Assembly (NCBI GenBank): GCA_014155875.1
Contig: JACEFZ010003493.1
Coordinates: 144,501-208,500 of the forward strand
Origin: Cepaea nemoralis
Lineage: Eukaryota > Mollusca > Gastropoda > Stylommatophora > Helicidae
Direction: 5' to 3'
DNA length: 64,000 bases
The translations under genes were made by a program, and so were the position numbers. Of this stretch, positions 27,201 through 32,248 are shown in pieces; position 1 is the stretch's first letter; each line of letters opens with the position of its first letter. The notes beneath the pieces were generated by a model, which was given only the letters and a program-made list of their open reading frames with translations, was not told where the DNA came from and searched no databases.

Positions 27201-28241
27201 TCTGTCTGTACGTATGTGTGTGTCTCTCTCTCTCCCTCCCCTGTGGCTTTCTGTCTGTACGTATGTGTGTGTCTCTCTCTCTCCCTCCCCTGTGGCTTTC
27301 TGTCTGTACGTATGTGTGTGTCTCTCTCTCCCTCCCCTGTGGCTTTCTGTCTGTACGTATGTGTGTGTCTCTCTCTCTCCCCTGTGGCTTTCTGTCTGTA
27401 CGTATGTGTGTGTGTCTCTCTCTCTCCCCTCCCCTGTGGCTATGTGTGTGTGTCTCGCTCTCCCCATTGCTGCATATATAAAACTGATGAATCTACTACA
27501 CACACGTCTTCTTGCGGTTGGCACTAATTGATGACCACTATCTATAACATTCCTTGCTACTCATTGTTGGCTGGGTTGACTTGGGAATGGTCACTTTTTA
27601 AAATAACCTCTGTGGATGGAGATACTCATGTGTAATCTCACCTTTTTTTCTCTTCCTCCCAATTAAAGAGAGCATTTAATGCCTTGTGCCACTCCACCCA
27701 TTTGTACGGTCGCCGGTTAGTTCTGGAATGGGCAGAGGCTGAGGATACTTTAGACGACCTCAGGAGAAAGACTGGCCAGCATTTTTCTGAAGGTAAACTT
27801 TGTCTTGTCTTTTTGTGTTGTTTTATTATTTCTGTTTGACAAAATGTCCGTTCTGAGACGTTGCTTTACGGGTGGTGGGGCGGGTCTTTTCCGGGGTGTT
27901 ATTTTTGTTTTAATTGTATTTGTTTCACGTCACTCACAGCTGGATTGAAATGTTACATCTCTCTCAGTTGGATTGAAATGTTAACTGGATTGAAAAATGT
28001 TTCAAATCTTCCACAATTAGACATCATTTTTCAGAATTAGAAGCAGACAACAACTCTGCCATTCAGAAAGCCTGAGAGACGTTTCACACTCAATATTATT
28101 AAAATGTGCTCCACGTAATGATAGTAAAATACTCCTCAGGGTTGATTATTGCTAATGGTAGAATGTTTTTCTTTTGCAGATGGACCGAAGAAGAAGCACA
28201 GCAAACGGGGTCTTAAAAGTGAACTGGATGAAGGGATCTGA
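162..28241 (+). CDS. RBM19: RNA-binding protein 19 (RBM19/Mrd1), C-terminal part, 11 exons
   Basis: Spliced gene, 5' end outside the window. Exons: 162-258, 1552-1662, 3877-4077, 12640-12801, 16220-16309, 19158-19224, 20680-20815, 23044-23154, 25092-25197, 27669-27792, 28180-28241 (TGA 28239-28241). All introns are GT-AG and all phases agree, giving 421 residues; human RBM19 has about 960, so this is a little under half. Three RRMs are visible: RRM4 (about 77-150, RNP2 VILVKNLP, atypical RNP1), RRM5 (about 202-281, IFVKNL and GYGFVQF) and RRM6 (about 305-384, ILVRNIPF and RGFAFVDF). An acidic linker precedes RRM5 and the tail is lysine-rich (GPKKKHSKRG). The order of blocks GETQIV, SKTVILVKNLP, LYLEWAP and FLTKQDAKRAFNALCHSTHLYGRR is diagnostic for RBM19. 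The family acts in the nucleolus in early pre-rRNA processing and small-subunit assembly. Assignment is by remembered family similarity, not a search. Confidence 0.95.
395..560 (+). mobile_element. SINE D fragment
   Basis: Matches the body shared by copies at 15230-15486, 25715-25900, 26735-26875, 48405-48555 and 63400-63635: a cttGACTTGGGGA block, then GTAC(T)CTC(A)GAGGTCGGA and a GAGGA(C)ACTGG block. The tRNA-like head is missing here. Confidence 0.6.
854..1102 (+). mobile_element. SINE A, full-length copy with TSD
   Basis: Flanked by GCAAACC at 847-853 and 1103-1109, with an A-rich tail at 1084-1101. The body has the family blocks GAAAGCAATGGCAAAC, TTGCCAAGA and TGTTGACA..GATGTCCTGTAAA. 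The length of 249 bp agrees with copies at 6240-6488 and 41695-41940. The tRNA-like 5' half is diverged. Confidence 0.7.
1110..1275 (+). pseudogene. Degenerate RTE-like RT fragment
   Basis: A conceptual reading gives a short stretch like ITGERRTTEIKNKIAQAK followed by RRRVLKCYTEPV, the region after the RT palm that precedes the CETWT block in RTE-like elements. Stops and truncation on both sides. SINE A (854-1102) is inserted at its left end. Confidence 0.55.
1552..1662 (+). CDS. RBM19: RBM19 exon b
   Basis: 111 bp, phase 0 at both ends; acceptor AG 1550-1551, donor GT 1663-1664. Encodes 37 residues containing RLALGETQIV and GVALDSFSQ, the conserved linker immediately before RRM4. Confidence 0.92.
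1745..1990. repeat. Dispersed repeat E, copy 1
   Basis: Inverted relative to copies at 26185-26395 and 47440-47665. Shared blocks are ATCATTGCTTTGCTGATC, GCAGCTTGTCTTGTT, CTGGAGTAAACTA and GGCAACACATGGTCTCTAAA. Probably a SINE, but I see no clear tRNA-like head. Confidence 0.6.
2035..3300. repeat. Repeat G pair and pyrimidine-rich tract
   Basis: 2035-2220 and 3140-3300 share CCAACTCA, GCCCTTT and GACTTG(G/T)T blocks in the same order, then a GCC(A)GTTT block, so they are diverged copies of one repeat of unknown class. Between them are a LINE 3' fragment (2465-2695) and a strongly pyrimidine-rich tract (2950-3125). No gene seen. Confidence 0.45.
2465..2695 (-). mobile_element. RTE-like LINE 3' end fragment
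   Basis: The reverse strand matches the 3' ends at 12895-13130, 15900-16095 and 29110-29272: AACTTGGTGACAACTGGCAAG, then a block rich in AGAGGGAAG, a CTGGATGGCTTGGCCA block, a GATCCACGACTCTGG block, and a (GAT)n-type tail, here (CAT)n at 2469-2490. Confidence 0.7.
3505..3790 (+). mobile_element. Repeat L with CTAA-type 3' tail, copy 1
   Basis: Homologous to 39345-39655, both ending in TTGCCGTGAA-TTGGAA then ACTAACTA. Shared blocks include CATTCTGGC, GAGATTCCTGTCTGTTCC-like, GATATTCACTGG and AGCATAATGGGG. Short A-T-rich tetranucleotide tails suggest retroposition. Confidence 0.6.
3877..4077 (+). CDS. RBM19: RBM19 exon c, most of RRM4
   Basis: 201 bp, phase 0; acceptor AG 3875-3876, donor GT 4078-4079. 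Encodes RNP2 VILVKNLP and the atypical RNP1 region GITAIIEFFEP, which lacks the usual aromatic residues, as is characteristic of RBM19 RRM4. Confidence 0.95.
4195..4445 (-). mobile_element. Degenerate LINE 3' end fragments
   Basis: Two CAT-tailed ends, at 4200-4220 and 4405-4440, each followed by AGTGCCATGCCAGCT. The first continues with a body similar to the reverse strand of 29110-29272 (GGTCGGCCTTTGCCTCTC, then TTTCCAG). Confidence 0.5.
4446..5223. other. Intron sequence without recognised features
   Basis: A-T-rich intron 3 sequence. I see no coding signal, no tandem repeat and no family match inside the window. Confidence 0.5.
5224..5885. repeat. 335-bp tandem duplication containing repeat F
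   Basis: 5226-5550 recurs at 5561-5885, apparently without change over about 325 bp. Each unit contains a 35-bp unit (AGCAGAGCTGCGTTCTTGCG...) itself duplicated head to tail. The repeat-F part (from CTTCTTCTTCTGCGTTCATC to GGTTAACCTTCCCGGG) also occurs at 40268-40440 and 63640-63785. The right edge is the start of an RTE-like fragment. Confidence 0.9.
5815..6205 (+). pseudogene. Degenerate RTE-like LINE C-terminal fragment
   Basis: A conceptual frame begins SRQAEKHLMAVEMWFL, matching the block after the RT palm in this family (compare SKQAEKHLMG at 63331-63362). It then decays with stops into the shared 3' end (GGAGAACTTGGTGACAACTG and onwards). Part of its left end is included in the 335-bp duplication. 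Confidence 0.65.
6240..6488 (+). mobile_element. SINE A, full-length copy with TSD
   Basis: TSD ATTCATGC at 6232-6239 and 6489-6496. The head GGCTCCGTGGCCGAGGGGTTA carries a tRNA A-box-like motif and GGTTCGAATC at about 6332 is B-box-like, so the head is tRNA-derived. The body has CGGTCGCTCAGAAAG and GAAAGATGCTGGTGTTGAC, followed by an A-rich tail. Confidence 0.85.
6500..7300. other. Intron sequence without recognised features
   Basis: A-T-rich. It contains a short CA/TA tract near 6840-6870 and otherwise nothing I can assign. Confidence 0.5.
7309..7923 (-). mobile_element. Composite SINE C-B with two tRNA-like heads
   Basis: On the reverse strand, SINE C (7923-7691) has a head with A-box TGGCGAAGTGG and B-box GGTTCGATTCC. 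It is joined to SINE B (7690-7309), whose head holds GGTTCAAGCCC and whose tail is (CTAAA)n. Both bodies contain a GCTACG-AGTTCGTGC core. TACGGG flanks the pair at 7303-7308 and 7924-7929, extended imperfectly by TTA, and no TSD separates the halves. They may have moved as one dimer. Confidence 0.75.
7930..8170. other. Target-side intron sequence
   Basis: Short stretch between the composite SINE and the LINE insertion; no feature recognised. Confidence 0.4.
8302..8600 (+). pseudogene. 5' segment of the LINE pol frame, before a frameshift
   Basis: ATG at 8302 opens MAEERVFSERSAVNITKRRG, a basic leader of about 45 residues. It is followed by the first endonuclease strands RNIRILYWNCASVKQRG and NDIVALQETR (catalytic N and E). 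Downstream of about 8555 similarity continues in the +1 frame used by the long ORF, so one frameshift separates this piece from 8636-11911. The frame also extends upstream of the ATG to 8263, but without an ATG. Confidence 0.8.
8636..11911 (+). CDS. LINE pol ORF: endonuclease, reverse transcriptase, RNase H
   Basis: 1091 codons open to TAA in the tail. ATG 8636 is simply the first Met after the frameshift; the true frame starts at 8302. The endonuclease part shows GDFNAKG (D64) and GSDHHP (D139, H140). RT motifs are PGPDGI, AIDLEDAYNRV, GLPQGSPLSPVLFN and YADD (581-584). RNase H keeps all four carboxylates: D873 in YTDGS, E912 in TMEVMA, D936 in SDSMN and D983 in ERADKL. The domain order APE-RT-RNH with no C-terminal zinc knuckle fits I-superfamily clades; the exact clade needs a tree. 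Apart from the frameshift the gene looks intact, so the insertion is probably young. Confidence 0.93.
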   Translation: MVASELDMSSWDSDDIQIQALRVHSSIPFVLVNVYARNASMDSQKWQCLSGILGHERNVIFCGDFNAKGRAWGNTSSNTQGEELETALETIDLVCINSGCVTRTASRPGDEDSAIDLALVSPSLTTVCRWGVLGHHGSDHHPCSILVEKGRTRQHKLKVKTFHYDSTGQDVVSKIRRDKRRTFQGRKKSWEQPPWWSFEVEKAWVDKRSAVRRWQNAKKNRAGHPSPCLHLEREMHTKVSYFKKLVKVVKSEKWAEVCQRVSTDKSLKLFWRLHKSMSGVVKNKSISDFQGADLTWQRTDEDKGKALFERYLEQSNQTDMGGRNLAKEVTSDRCKAQNTSDEDTVTVKEIKAVLRRSKNSAPGPDGIRYDDINRCTDNELEKLADMYNNSIGSASIKEEWLHSYLIPLPKPDKDHKKIQGYRIITMQNTIGKLLEKVIARKISSQLERQGVFPPTLGGYRLKRETWTNAAVFAHDVYEGFHSGTETVAAAIDLEDAYNRVPLDFLMFQLLELNVSPFLLSWIAAALYQRKVVFRCGSCTSEPTTIYPGLPQGSPLSPVLFNAYTVRITSEQITGPGRTLSYADDVLVYRQGKDREEVAVELQTELNRISTWCDEAGAMVNPTKATVTWFSLNNHIVNNPTPTVMLCSETVERTQAMNYLGIRFDRSLAYNVHIDQVITKAKRGLAAMRVMAAANCEQRHLCLLYEGLVMSVLEYAMAILTLSHKQMERIQNEAMRIILGCTRDTAFRAMRYLLDFPTIEERIQVCRARAYLRINANTQHLLHSEIRKVKGSRLKRGRSWMGQAEDILQQVCSLEDLEPGEEWVQVPTDFCTSFSVCIQLDRKCRQENPAAVEAEVQALIFDNSLDGDAVIYTDGSVVRHVRSSWAFTARTGGRIVKEDSGAFTETTSSLTMEVMAVSKAITWLETQTFTRACFLSDSMNMIKRIEEGSIRREWLLPLKRSRLAKISFIFVPGHAGVQGNERADKLAGEATVEGGRAMDQADILNALREVRLLRETSDDCESTTMARLREQQIKRGVAKQEHYAGSQRRLINQHRTGVVSRYKLRDLLRRGSEHLWTEWFDVQLRMICRLTN
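11931..12639. other. Intron sequence, unassigned
   Basis: Contains an imperfect hairpin between CCTGGCATATT near 12300 and AATATGCCAGG near 12360, echoed by TTGCCTGGCATATTT at about 16141. Possibly the edge of an old repeat; nothing coding. Confidence 0.4.
12640..12801 (+). CDS. RBM19: RBM19 exon d, end of RRM4 and acidic linker
   Basis: 162 bp, phase 0; acceptor AG 12638-12639, donor GT 12802-12803. Begins FQSIPLYLEWAP, the last beta strand of RRM4, then a low-complexity linker rich in E, D, K and N. The 8.56-kb intron before it holds a full-length LINE. Confidence 0.92.
12895..13130 (+). mobile_element. RTE-like LINE 3' end fragment
   Basis: AACTTGATGACAACTGGCAAG, the AGAAGTAAATACCTGGATGG block, GATCCACGACTCTGGTGAT and a GATGATGAT tail, as in the copies at 5815-6205 and 15487-16095. 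Confidence 0.7.
13131..14160. other. Intron sequence without recognised features
   Basis: About 1 kb of unique-looking intron. I see no ORF, tandem array or family match within the window. Confidence 0.5.
14165..14698 (-). mobile_element. Degenerate mariner-like element
   Basis: The ends ATGAAGGGCGAGTCAGTAA (left) and the inverse of TATGTACCCTCATAA (right) resemble mariner termini. The segment near 14270-14320 (TTATTTTTCAAAACCATC, then AACATTGATGCATTTATG) parallels the mariner copy at 21420-21470. No transposase frame survives. Confidence 0.45.
15230..15486 (-). mobile_element. SINE D with tRNA-like head
   Basis: On the reverse strand the head has A-box-like TGGCCGAATGGATAAG and B-box-like GGTTCAATTCC. 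The body has CCTTGACTTGGGGA and ACTTCTGAAGTCAGAGTGAG, ending near a (TAG)-type tail. It is the best-preserved copy together with 63400-63635. Confidence 0.75.
15487..16095 (+). pseudogene. Degenerate RTE-like LINE, RT C-terminal half and 3' end
   Basis: Nearly parallel to 30660-30955 and 63030-63365: the KKTQIMVVTRKKEIPQ block, NKKSFATSKSV, a YIESVLWYGCEAWT-like block, then the family 3' end. Many stops. Directly abuts SINE D on its left. Confidence 0.75.
16220..16309 (+). CDS. RBM19: RBM19 exon e, start of RRM5
   Basis: 90 bp, phase 0; acceptor AG 16218-16219, donor GT 16310-16311. Acidic run then TTIFVKNLNFASTDEQLLE, the RNP2 strand and first helix of RRM5. Confidence 0.92.
16381..16829. 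repeat. 48-bp minisatellite in RBM19 intron 5
   Basis: About nine units of TCCCAGTGCTGCTGGGTTGT-type sequence with exactly 48-bp spacing, starting 71 bases after the exon e donor. Because 48 is divisible by 3, several frames on both strands stay open; these are not genes. Confidence 0.95.
16850..17795. other. Intron sequence without recognised features
   Basis: T-rich intron sequence. Short open frames here have no family resemblance. Confidence 0.5.
17796..19050. repeat. 47-bp minisatellite, split into two blocks
   Basis: Units CCTTGTAACTTTGGTTATGT + AGATCTTGTAAAAGTTATCT with 47-bp spacing at 17796-18012 and again at 18693-19050. The 680 bp between them (18013-18692) is non-repetitive and unassigned, as if inserted into or captured by the array. 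Confidence 0.88.
19158..19224 (+). CDS. RBM19: RBM19 exon f, middle of RRM5
   Basis: 67 bp; acceptor AG 19156-19157, donor GT 19225-19226, leaving one base that joins the next exon as a glycine codon. Encodes HFSKFGHVHSASVAKKKD. A closer AG inside the exon is rejected because it would delete the FSKFG strand. Confidence 0.88.
19283..19964 (-). mobile_element. piggyBac-like non-autonomous element with TTAA TSD
   Basis: TTAA at 19279-19282 and 19965-19968 flanks perfect 14-bp inverted termini CCCTTTACAGGGCA / TGCCCTGTAAAGGG. TTAA duplication plus CCC-starting termini is the piggyBac signature. On the reverse strand near 19570-19690 a decayed frame reads pieces such as NLSDIEGHEVDY and KESDSDSE, like the acidic N-terminus of piggyBac transposases. 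No catalytic domain is present, so it is a deletion derivative. Confidence 0.85.
20236..20565. repeat. 30-32-bp minisatellite
   Basis: About eleven units of TATGGTCACTATTGGGTAGA + TAGAATGAATT, ending about 115 bp before RBM19 exon g. Confidence 0.9.
20680..20815 (+). CDS. RBM19: RBM19 exon g, RNP1 of RRM5
   Basis: 136 bp; acceptor AG 20678-20679, donor GT 20816-20817. Encodes LLSMGYGFVQF (RNP1), then helix 2 and the last strand. It ends with AG of a serine codon completed by the next exon. Confidence 0.93.
21043..21245 (-). mobile_element. SINE A, reverse copy
   Basis: Reverse-strand family blocks: GCATATCCTTTACAAGATGT, CTTGGCAAGTTTACGTTCAG and AGTTTGCCATTGCTTTCTGA. The tRNA-like head is diverged and no clear TSD is seen. 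Confidence 0.7.
21327..21720 (-). pseudogene. mariner transposase C-terminal fragment
   Basis: Frame 21716-21462 on the reverse strand reads a mariner/Tc1 DDE C-terminus: HNNARTHTA, then HPPYSPDLAPSDFHLFGPLK. Mariner transposases have the second catalytic Asp where this has Asn (HDNA becomes HNNA); the third Asp (SPDLAP) is kept. The left end carries the terminal sequence AAGTCAATAAGTAAGTTAC. 5'-truncated at about 21720, so inactive. Same family as 38758-39336. Confidence 0.88.
21930..22445. repeat. Diverged short tandem array
   Basis: Units of about 18-22 bp built from GCTAAGATTGA(C/T)GTCTGTCGA, GCTGAGATTGGAAACATAAG and GCTAATACTGACGTCTATC, forming higher-order repeats. Highly diverged, so old. 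Confidence 0.85.
22510..22575. repeat. 31-bp duplication
   Basis: ATTGGTCTAGAATAATA-CGG + AGTTGAGCT occurs twice in tandem. Confidence 0.8.
22580..22930 (-). pseudogene. RNase H tail of another I-like LINE
   Basis: On the reverse strand a decayed frame reads PGHAG, then one base out of frame NEQANRLAGNAPL, followed by MDKGEVVGRLLDQVEKVY. This is the end of an RNase H domain like VPGHAGVQGNERADKLAGEA in the 8-kb LINE, but from a different, older family. Frameshifts and stops present. Confidence 0.6.
23044..23154 (+). CDS. RBM19: RBM19 exon h, start of RRM6
   Basis: 111 bp; acceptor AG 23042-23043, donor GT 23155-23156. Basic linker (KGRRKQGETKQ) then KILVRNIPFEAKKREIEELF, RNP2 and helix 1 of RRM6. 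Confidence 0.94.
23160..24519. other. Intron sequence without recognised features
   Basis: No coding signal or clear repeat found between exon h and the repeats at 24.5 kb. Confidence 0.45.
24520..24630. repeat. Short dispersed repeat, also at 25960-26050
   Basis: Both have CAAGTGAAGCAG, AGCACTTGCAT, AGCTGCTAAC, TTTTAAT-AATCAGTACT and GTGCCAGAAGCATG-CAAA in the same order. Class unknown. Confidence 0.6.
24726..24975. repeat. 41-bp minisatellite
   Basis: About six units of GGTTCTGGTAGCAAGGGTGA + CTGCTGTCATTGCTACACTTA, about 120 bp before exon i. Confidence 0.92.
25092..25197 (+). CDS. RBM19: RBM19 exon i, RNP1 of RRM6
   Basis: 106 bp; acceptor AG 25090-25091, donor GT 25198-25199. Encodes VFGELKFVRLPKK and RGFAFVDFLTKQDAK, the most conserved part of the protein. 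Confidence 0.96.
25715..25900 (+). mobile_element. SINE D, sense copy
   Basis: GTTGTGCTGATGCCAAGGTAGC + AGGTTCAGTCC (B-box-like) then TTGGACTTGGGGACAC, TACCTCACAAGTCGG, GCCAGATGACGAGGGACACT and AATAGGGAAAAC. Confidence 0.7.
26185..26395. repeat. Dispersed repeat E, copy 2
   Basis: Same orientation as 47440-47665; GCCGTCTTGACAGA, ACCATGTGTTGCCCATGCAG and CAAGCTGCAGAAGCTGCCGG blocks shared. Confidence 0.65.
26735..26875 (-). mobile_element. SINE D, reverse copy
   Basis: GGGTACTTGTAATTTACACT, CCAAGTC, GACCAGTGGGGACCCAACCT and CCATTTGGTCATGCCGA match the family in reverse. Confidence 0.6.
27035..27450. repeat. CT-rich microsatellite and 49-bp minisatellite
   Basis: (CTCTGT/CTCTCT)n to about 27185, then about five to six units with 49-bp spacing carrying CCTGTGGCTTTCTGTCTGTA + CGTATGTGTGTGTCTCTCTC. 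The intron lies just before exon j. Confidence 0.93.
27669..27792 (+). CDS. RBM19: RBM19 exon j, end of RRM6
   Basis: 124 bp; acceptor AG 27667-27668, donor GT 27793-27794. Encodes RAFNALCHSTHLYGRRLVLE and the helical tail DDLRRKTGQHF. Confidence 0.96.
28180..28241 (+). CDS. RBM19: RBM19 last exon with stop
   Basis: Acceptor AG 28178-28179. Completes an aspartate codon, encodes GPKKKHSKRGLKSELDEGI and stops at TGA 28239-28241. The short lysine-rich C-terminus is usual for the family. Confidence 0.93.
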
Positions 28242-28361
28242 TGTGTGATAGTTTGTGTGAATTTCAATTGTTGTTTAGTGTACTGTATGAACTGGAATGT
28301 TGTGTAGTGAGTGGCGATGAAAGCATACATGTGGGTCGATTGTATTTCATTTATTATATGC

Positions 28362-28570
28362 ATTAAAGAGGACAAGACAGTGAGGACTCATCATAAAAGT
28401 GCGACTCTAGATATTGAATGAAGTAGTTAGAACAGGGTTCCTGCGCCCCGGTACATTTCTCTTATTTTCTTATCTGTGTGAGAGACCTTTTTTTTTTTTT
28501 TTTTGCTTTAATTGCTTGTTAAGTGCTCTCATGTTTGTTACAGGCATGGTAGTCAGGATTGATGAATAAA
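28362..28570 (+). promoter_or_regulatory. Candidate RBM19 polyadenylation signals
   Basis: ATTAAA at 28362-28367, 121 bases after the stop codon, and AATAAA at 28565-28570. Either could end the transcript; a T-rich tract at 28488-28504 lies between them. Inferred from position only. Confidence 0.5.
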
Positions 28571-28599
28571 AAGAACTGTGACCATGTGAATTATTTTGT

Positions 28600-29105
28600 A
28601 TATCAATTCAGAATTTGTCCTTGAGACAACATAAGAAATATGGAGAGAAACGTTTCTTCTGCACCTATGTTTATAATTTTTAAATAACATCAGACGGAGA
28701 CAAGATTACAAAAAAAAAAAAATGAGAGAGAGTGCTATATAGAACCTGGTTTTGCTGTATGGCAGTGAATCTCGTGGAATATAAATTAGGAAGAACTTGG
28801 CATGATCGTTCCTGAGATGAATGTTGCGAATTTCCTTGGACTGCCAAAGTAAAATGCCAGGTGGCACTTGATTGGTATAAAAACTCAGATAAATTTGTTT
28901 GAAAGGTTGTCTTTTTTTGGGTGTAGCATCTCTGGGAGCAACCACAAGGTTGCCTGGGGTGTTTTCTGCTTCCGTTATATTTCTCTGGCCCCTAATTAGG
29001 AGGAGTGTTGTTTCGAACAGCTAGATCTGTGTAGAAAGATAAGACTACATGAGTTCTTTCTGGATTAAGGTGTTTTACCGCCAACTGTGATGGTTTGTTT
29101 TTTTT
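28600..29105. other. 3' flank of RBM19, unassigned
   Basis: A-T-rich with two homopolymer tracts. No recognised gene or element. Confidence 0.45.
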
Positions 29106-29109
29106 TTGC

Positions 29110-29400
29110 CCCCGACAACTGGAAAGATCGAGGGAAAGAGAGGCAGACCAAGGGGAAATTATGCTGGATGGATTGAGATGGTGGAATATCATCGGCAGAG
29201 TTGGTCCAAAGCACCAAGGACCAAGATTTGTGGTGAGCTATAAACGCAGCTGGCAGGGCACTTGATGATGACGATGTCCACCCTCCACCCTGTCAGCCTG
29301 CTCATGTATTTGTACCCCCACATACCTTGGCACGAAAATAAATTAATCTTTGCCAGCCGTGACCGCTGCAGCGACACCAACCACTGCTTTCAGACGGAAA
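29110..29400. mobile_element. LINE 3' end joined to an I-like RNase H fragment
   Basis: 29110-29272 (+) is a family 3' end (ACAACTGGAAAGATCGAGGG, GGCACTTGATGATGACGATG). 29275-29400 (-) matches the RNase H region of the 8-kb LINE (reverse strand: GCTGGCAAAGATTA, TTCGTGCCA, GGGGTACAAATACATGAGCA). It has several stops, so it is an older copy. Confidence 0.6.
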
Positions 29401-29449
29401 AATAGAATAATACTTGTATTCTATTCATTTAATGTTCATCTCTACACAG

Positions 29450-30455
29450 GATGTTTGTTATTTGTCTATCTCTCTATTTGGGTTGTTTGTTTATGTGTTT
29501 ATTCTCTCTAATTAGGTTATTTGTTTAACTGTCTATTATTCTCTGCATCTCTATATAGGGTGTTTGTTTAACTGCCTATTCTCTATACATGATATTTTTT
29601 TTAACTGCCTCTTCTCTATTCAATATTAGTGTTATCTGTCTATCCACTCTATTCAAGTTATTTGTTTAACTGTCTATTTTCTGTTCATATTATTTATTTG
29701 TCTATTCTCTATTCAAGATATCTTACTGTCTTCTTTATTCACGTTATTATTTAAATGTCTCTTCTCTATGCAGGGTATTTGTTTATCTGTCTATCTCAAT
29801 TCAGGTTATTTGTTTAACTCTCTATTATTCTCTTTTCATGTTATTTTTTAAACTGTCTATTCTCTATTGGGGATACTTGGTTATCCTCTCTGTTTTTGTG
29901 TTATCTTGGCACGTTTATGTTCACTAGTTTGCCATTGATTTCTGAACCACAGGCATACGTAACCCCCTTCACCGCAGAGCCGGATTTATCCTCTCTATAC
30001 AGGATATTTGTTTAACTGTCTATTTTCTGTTCATATTATTTATTTGTCTATTCTCTATTCAAGATATCTTACTGTCTTCTTTATTCACGTTATTATTTAA
30101 ATGTCTTTTCTCCATGCAGGGTATTTGTTTATCTGTCTATCTCAATTCAGGTTATTTGTTTAACTCTCTATTATTCTCTTTTCATGTTATTTTTTAAACT
30201 GTCTATTCTCTATTGGGGATACTTGGTTATCCTCTCTGTTTTTGTGTTATCTTGGCACGTTTATGTTCACTAGTTTGCCATTGATTTCTGAACCACAGGC
30301 ATACGTAACCCCCTTCACCGCAGAGCCGGATTTATCCTCTCTATACAGGATATTTGTTTAACTGTCTTGTCTCTATTCAAGATATTTCTGTATCTATTTA
30401 TTCTATATTTAAGTTATTTGTTTAACTGTCTATTATTTTCTATCCTCGCTATTCA
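29450..30455. repeat. TTTGTTTAACTGTCTATT array with a 346-bp duplication
   Basis: A diverged array of about 30-40-bp units (GGTTATTTGTTTAACTGTCT). A 346-bp segment at about 29660-30005 recurs at 30006-30351 almost unchanged. Each copy includes a SINE A fragment (GTTCACTAGTTTGCCATTGA) without its head or tail. Confidence 0.85.
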
Positions 30456-30469
30456 GGTTACATGTAATG

Positions 30470-30955
30470 TCTCCAGATCTTTTTTTCCCTGAACAGTGAA
30501 AATATATTCAGAAATATAGAAGATATGGAAGGAATCAACATTGGGGGACGATACATCAATAACATTAGATAAGCAGATGATACAGTCTTGATTGCAGACA
30601 ATGAACAGGACCTGCAACAGTTATTAGATGCGGTTGTTGCACAAAGTGAACAACTAGGGTTAGAATTGAATAGTAAGAAGACATAGATTATGGTCGTCAC
30701 TGGGAAGAAGGAAATGTCACAATACGAATAAATGGGCCTATTCTTAAGCAAGTGAATCAGTACAGTTATTTCGACACAGTCATAACATCTGATGGGAGAT
30801 GCCTTGAAGAGATTAGAACAAGAATTGACAGGGCGGAGGTAGCCTTTTGCAAGATGAAAAACATACTGACCAATAAAAAGATATCAATTGAAACGAGAAA
30901 AAGAGTGTTGAAGTGCTACATAGAACCTGTACTTTTGTATGGATGGCAAGGTAGA
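30470..30955 (+). pseudogene. Degenerate RTE-like RT fragment
   Basis: Conceptual reading shows VMSPDLFS-like text, a decayed palm (stop followed by ADDTVLIADNEQDLQQLLDA), then EEIRTRIDRAEVAFCKMKN, NKKISIETRKRVLKCYIEPV and LLYGW. Parallel to 62729-63365. Internal stops make it inactive. Confidence 0.8.
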
Positions 30956-31354
30956 GTACCCTTTTATTACGTGTATATATGGGTTGCAGTTTGTTAGCTT
31001 GTTGTTGCCACACTTTTGTCATTCCAGAATGTGTCTTGTGCTGTTTAGACTAGTGTAGTGTCCGTGCGGGTGTGATATATGTAACGTTGGGCTCCTGTAG
31101 TCGGATACTTTCAAACGTGAAGTGATGACACTTTAAAGATGAGCAACCAAGGATTATGGAGCACTACAACAGTCAGGCGTTTGTATGTGTGACAAAGCTC
31201 ACATGACTTACCTGTAACATGAATGCTTCACGTGGTGCTCAGCTTTCGCACATCTACTGTGTTGTGGAATTGGGATCCTGCTTAATGGAACCTCCTCTCA
31301 TTTGCCTGCCTTACTCCCTCGTCTCTCTGCAACCATGTCCTTTTAAGATAAACT

Positions 31355-31700
31355 ACTGTAAACACATTGTCTCATAGATATCTGTACAAACTAGCCTAAA
31401 CACATGCTCTCATAGATATCTGTACAAACTAGTGTACACACATTGTTTCATAGATATCTGTACACACTAGTGTACACACACTGTCTCATAGATATCTGTA
31501 CACATTAGTGTACACACACTGTCTCATAGATATCTGTACACACTAGTGTACACACACTGTCTCATAGATATCTGTTCAAACTAGTGTACACACACTGTCT
31601 CATAGATATCTGTACAAACTTGTGTACACACACTGTCTCATAGATATCTGTACAAACTTGTGTACACACACTGTCTCATAGATATCTGTACAAATTAGTG
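31355..31700. repeat. 38-bp minisatellite
   Basis: About nine units of TCATAGATATCTGTACAAAC + TAGTGTACACACACTGTC with 38-bp spacing. Confidence 0.95.
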
Positions 31701-32237
31701 CAAACACATCTCCAAAAAAAGACTGAGGCCTCACTAGACAATATAAAGATTGGTAACTATGAGTATTTTGTGACCACACAGGGTTTTCAGCCTAGCGCCT
31801 CGCCGCGCCGAAAAGTATGTGTTCCTTCACTGAAAGGCTGTTGACAAGTGAAAGTGACCGGTTTGAATCCCGGTCTTCCCACACTATAAGGTTTCAGTAT
31901 TTATTTTGTCTAGTTTGTCTTCTAATCACTACTTATTTTCTCTACTTCTATGAGTGCTAATCAATATCTGTAAATGTATTTCTCGTGCGATTTTTATTGC
32001 TCTTAACCAGTGAAGACTAAGCATCCGTGGAGAAAGCCACAGAGTCAAAGCTTCCTTTTAGTTAGATTCCACATCTATAGTAAACATGGGACATCACGAT
32101 TCTCCATTGTTATCTATTATCATATATGTAAAAGACACCGGGTGATGATGATGGAACCCGATTGATGGTTCACCGCCAAAATTTGACTGGAACTCTGGGA
32201 TATGATTCTGGCGTCACTATAAAGGAGGCTAGAGCGC
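31701..32237. other. Unassigned, with one B-box-like site
   Basis: GACCGGTTTGAATCCCGGTC near 31857 resembles a tRNA T-arm/B-box, but no A-box or acceptor pairing is visible. A CTATAAAGG motif lies at about 32217. No coding gene seen. Confidence 0.35.
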
Positions 32238-32248
32238 GGAAAAATCGG

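Noticed and set aside
27018..27531. Open frames of 95-168 codons rich in Ser-Leu or Arg-Glu
   Set aside because: CT-repeat and 49-bp minisatellite artefacts.
31355..31700. 38-bp regular repeats as a CRISPR or regulatory array
   Set aside because: Direct tandem minisatellite without spacers.
31795..31890. tRNA gene
   Set aside because: Only a B-box/T-arm-like GGTTTGAATCC is present; no acceptor pairing or A-box.
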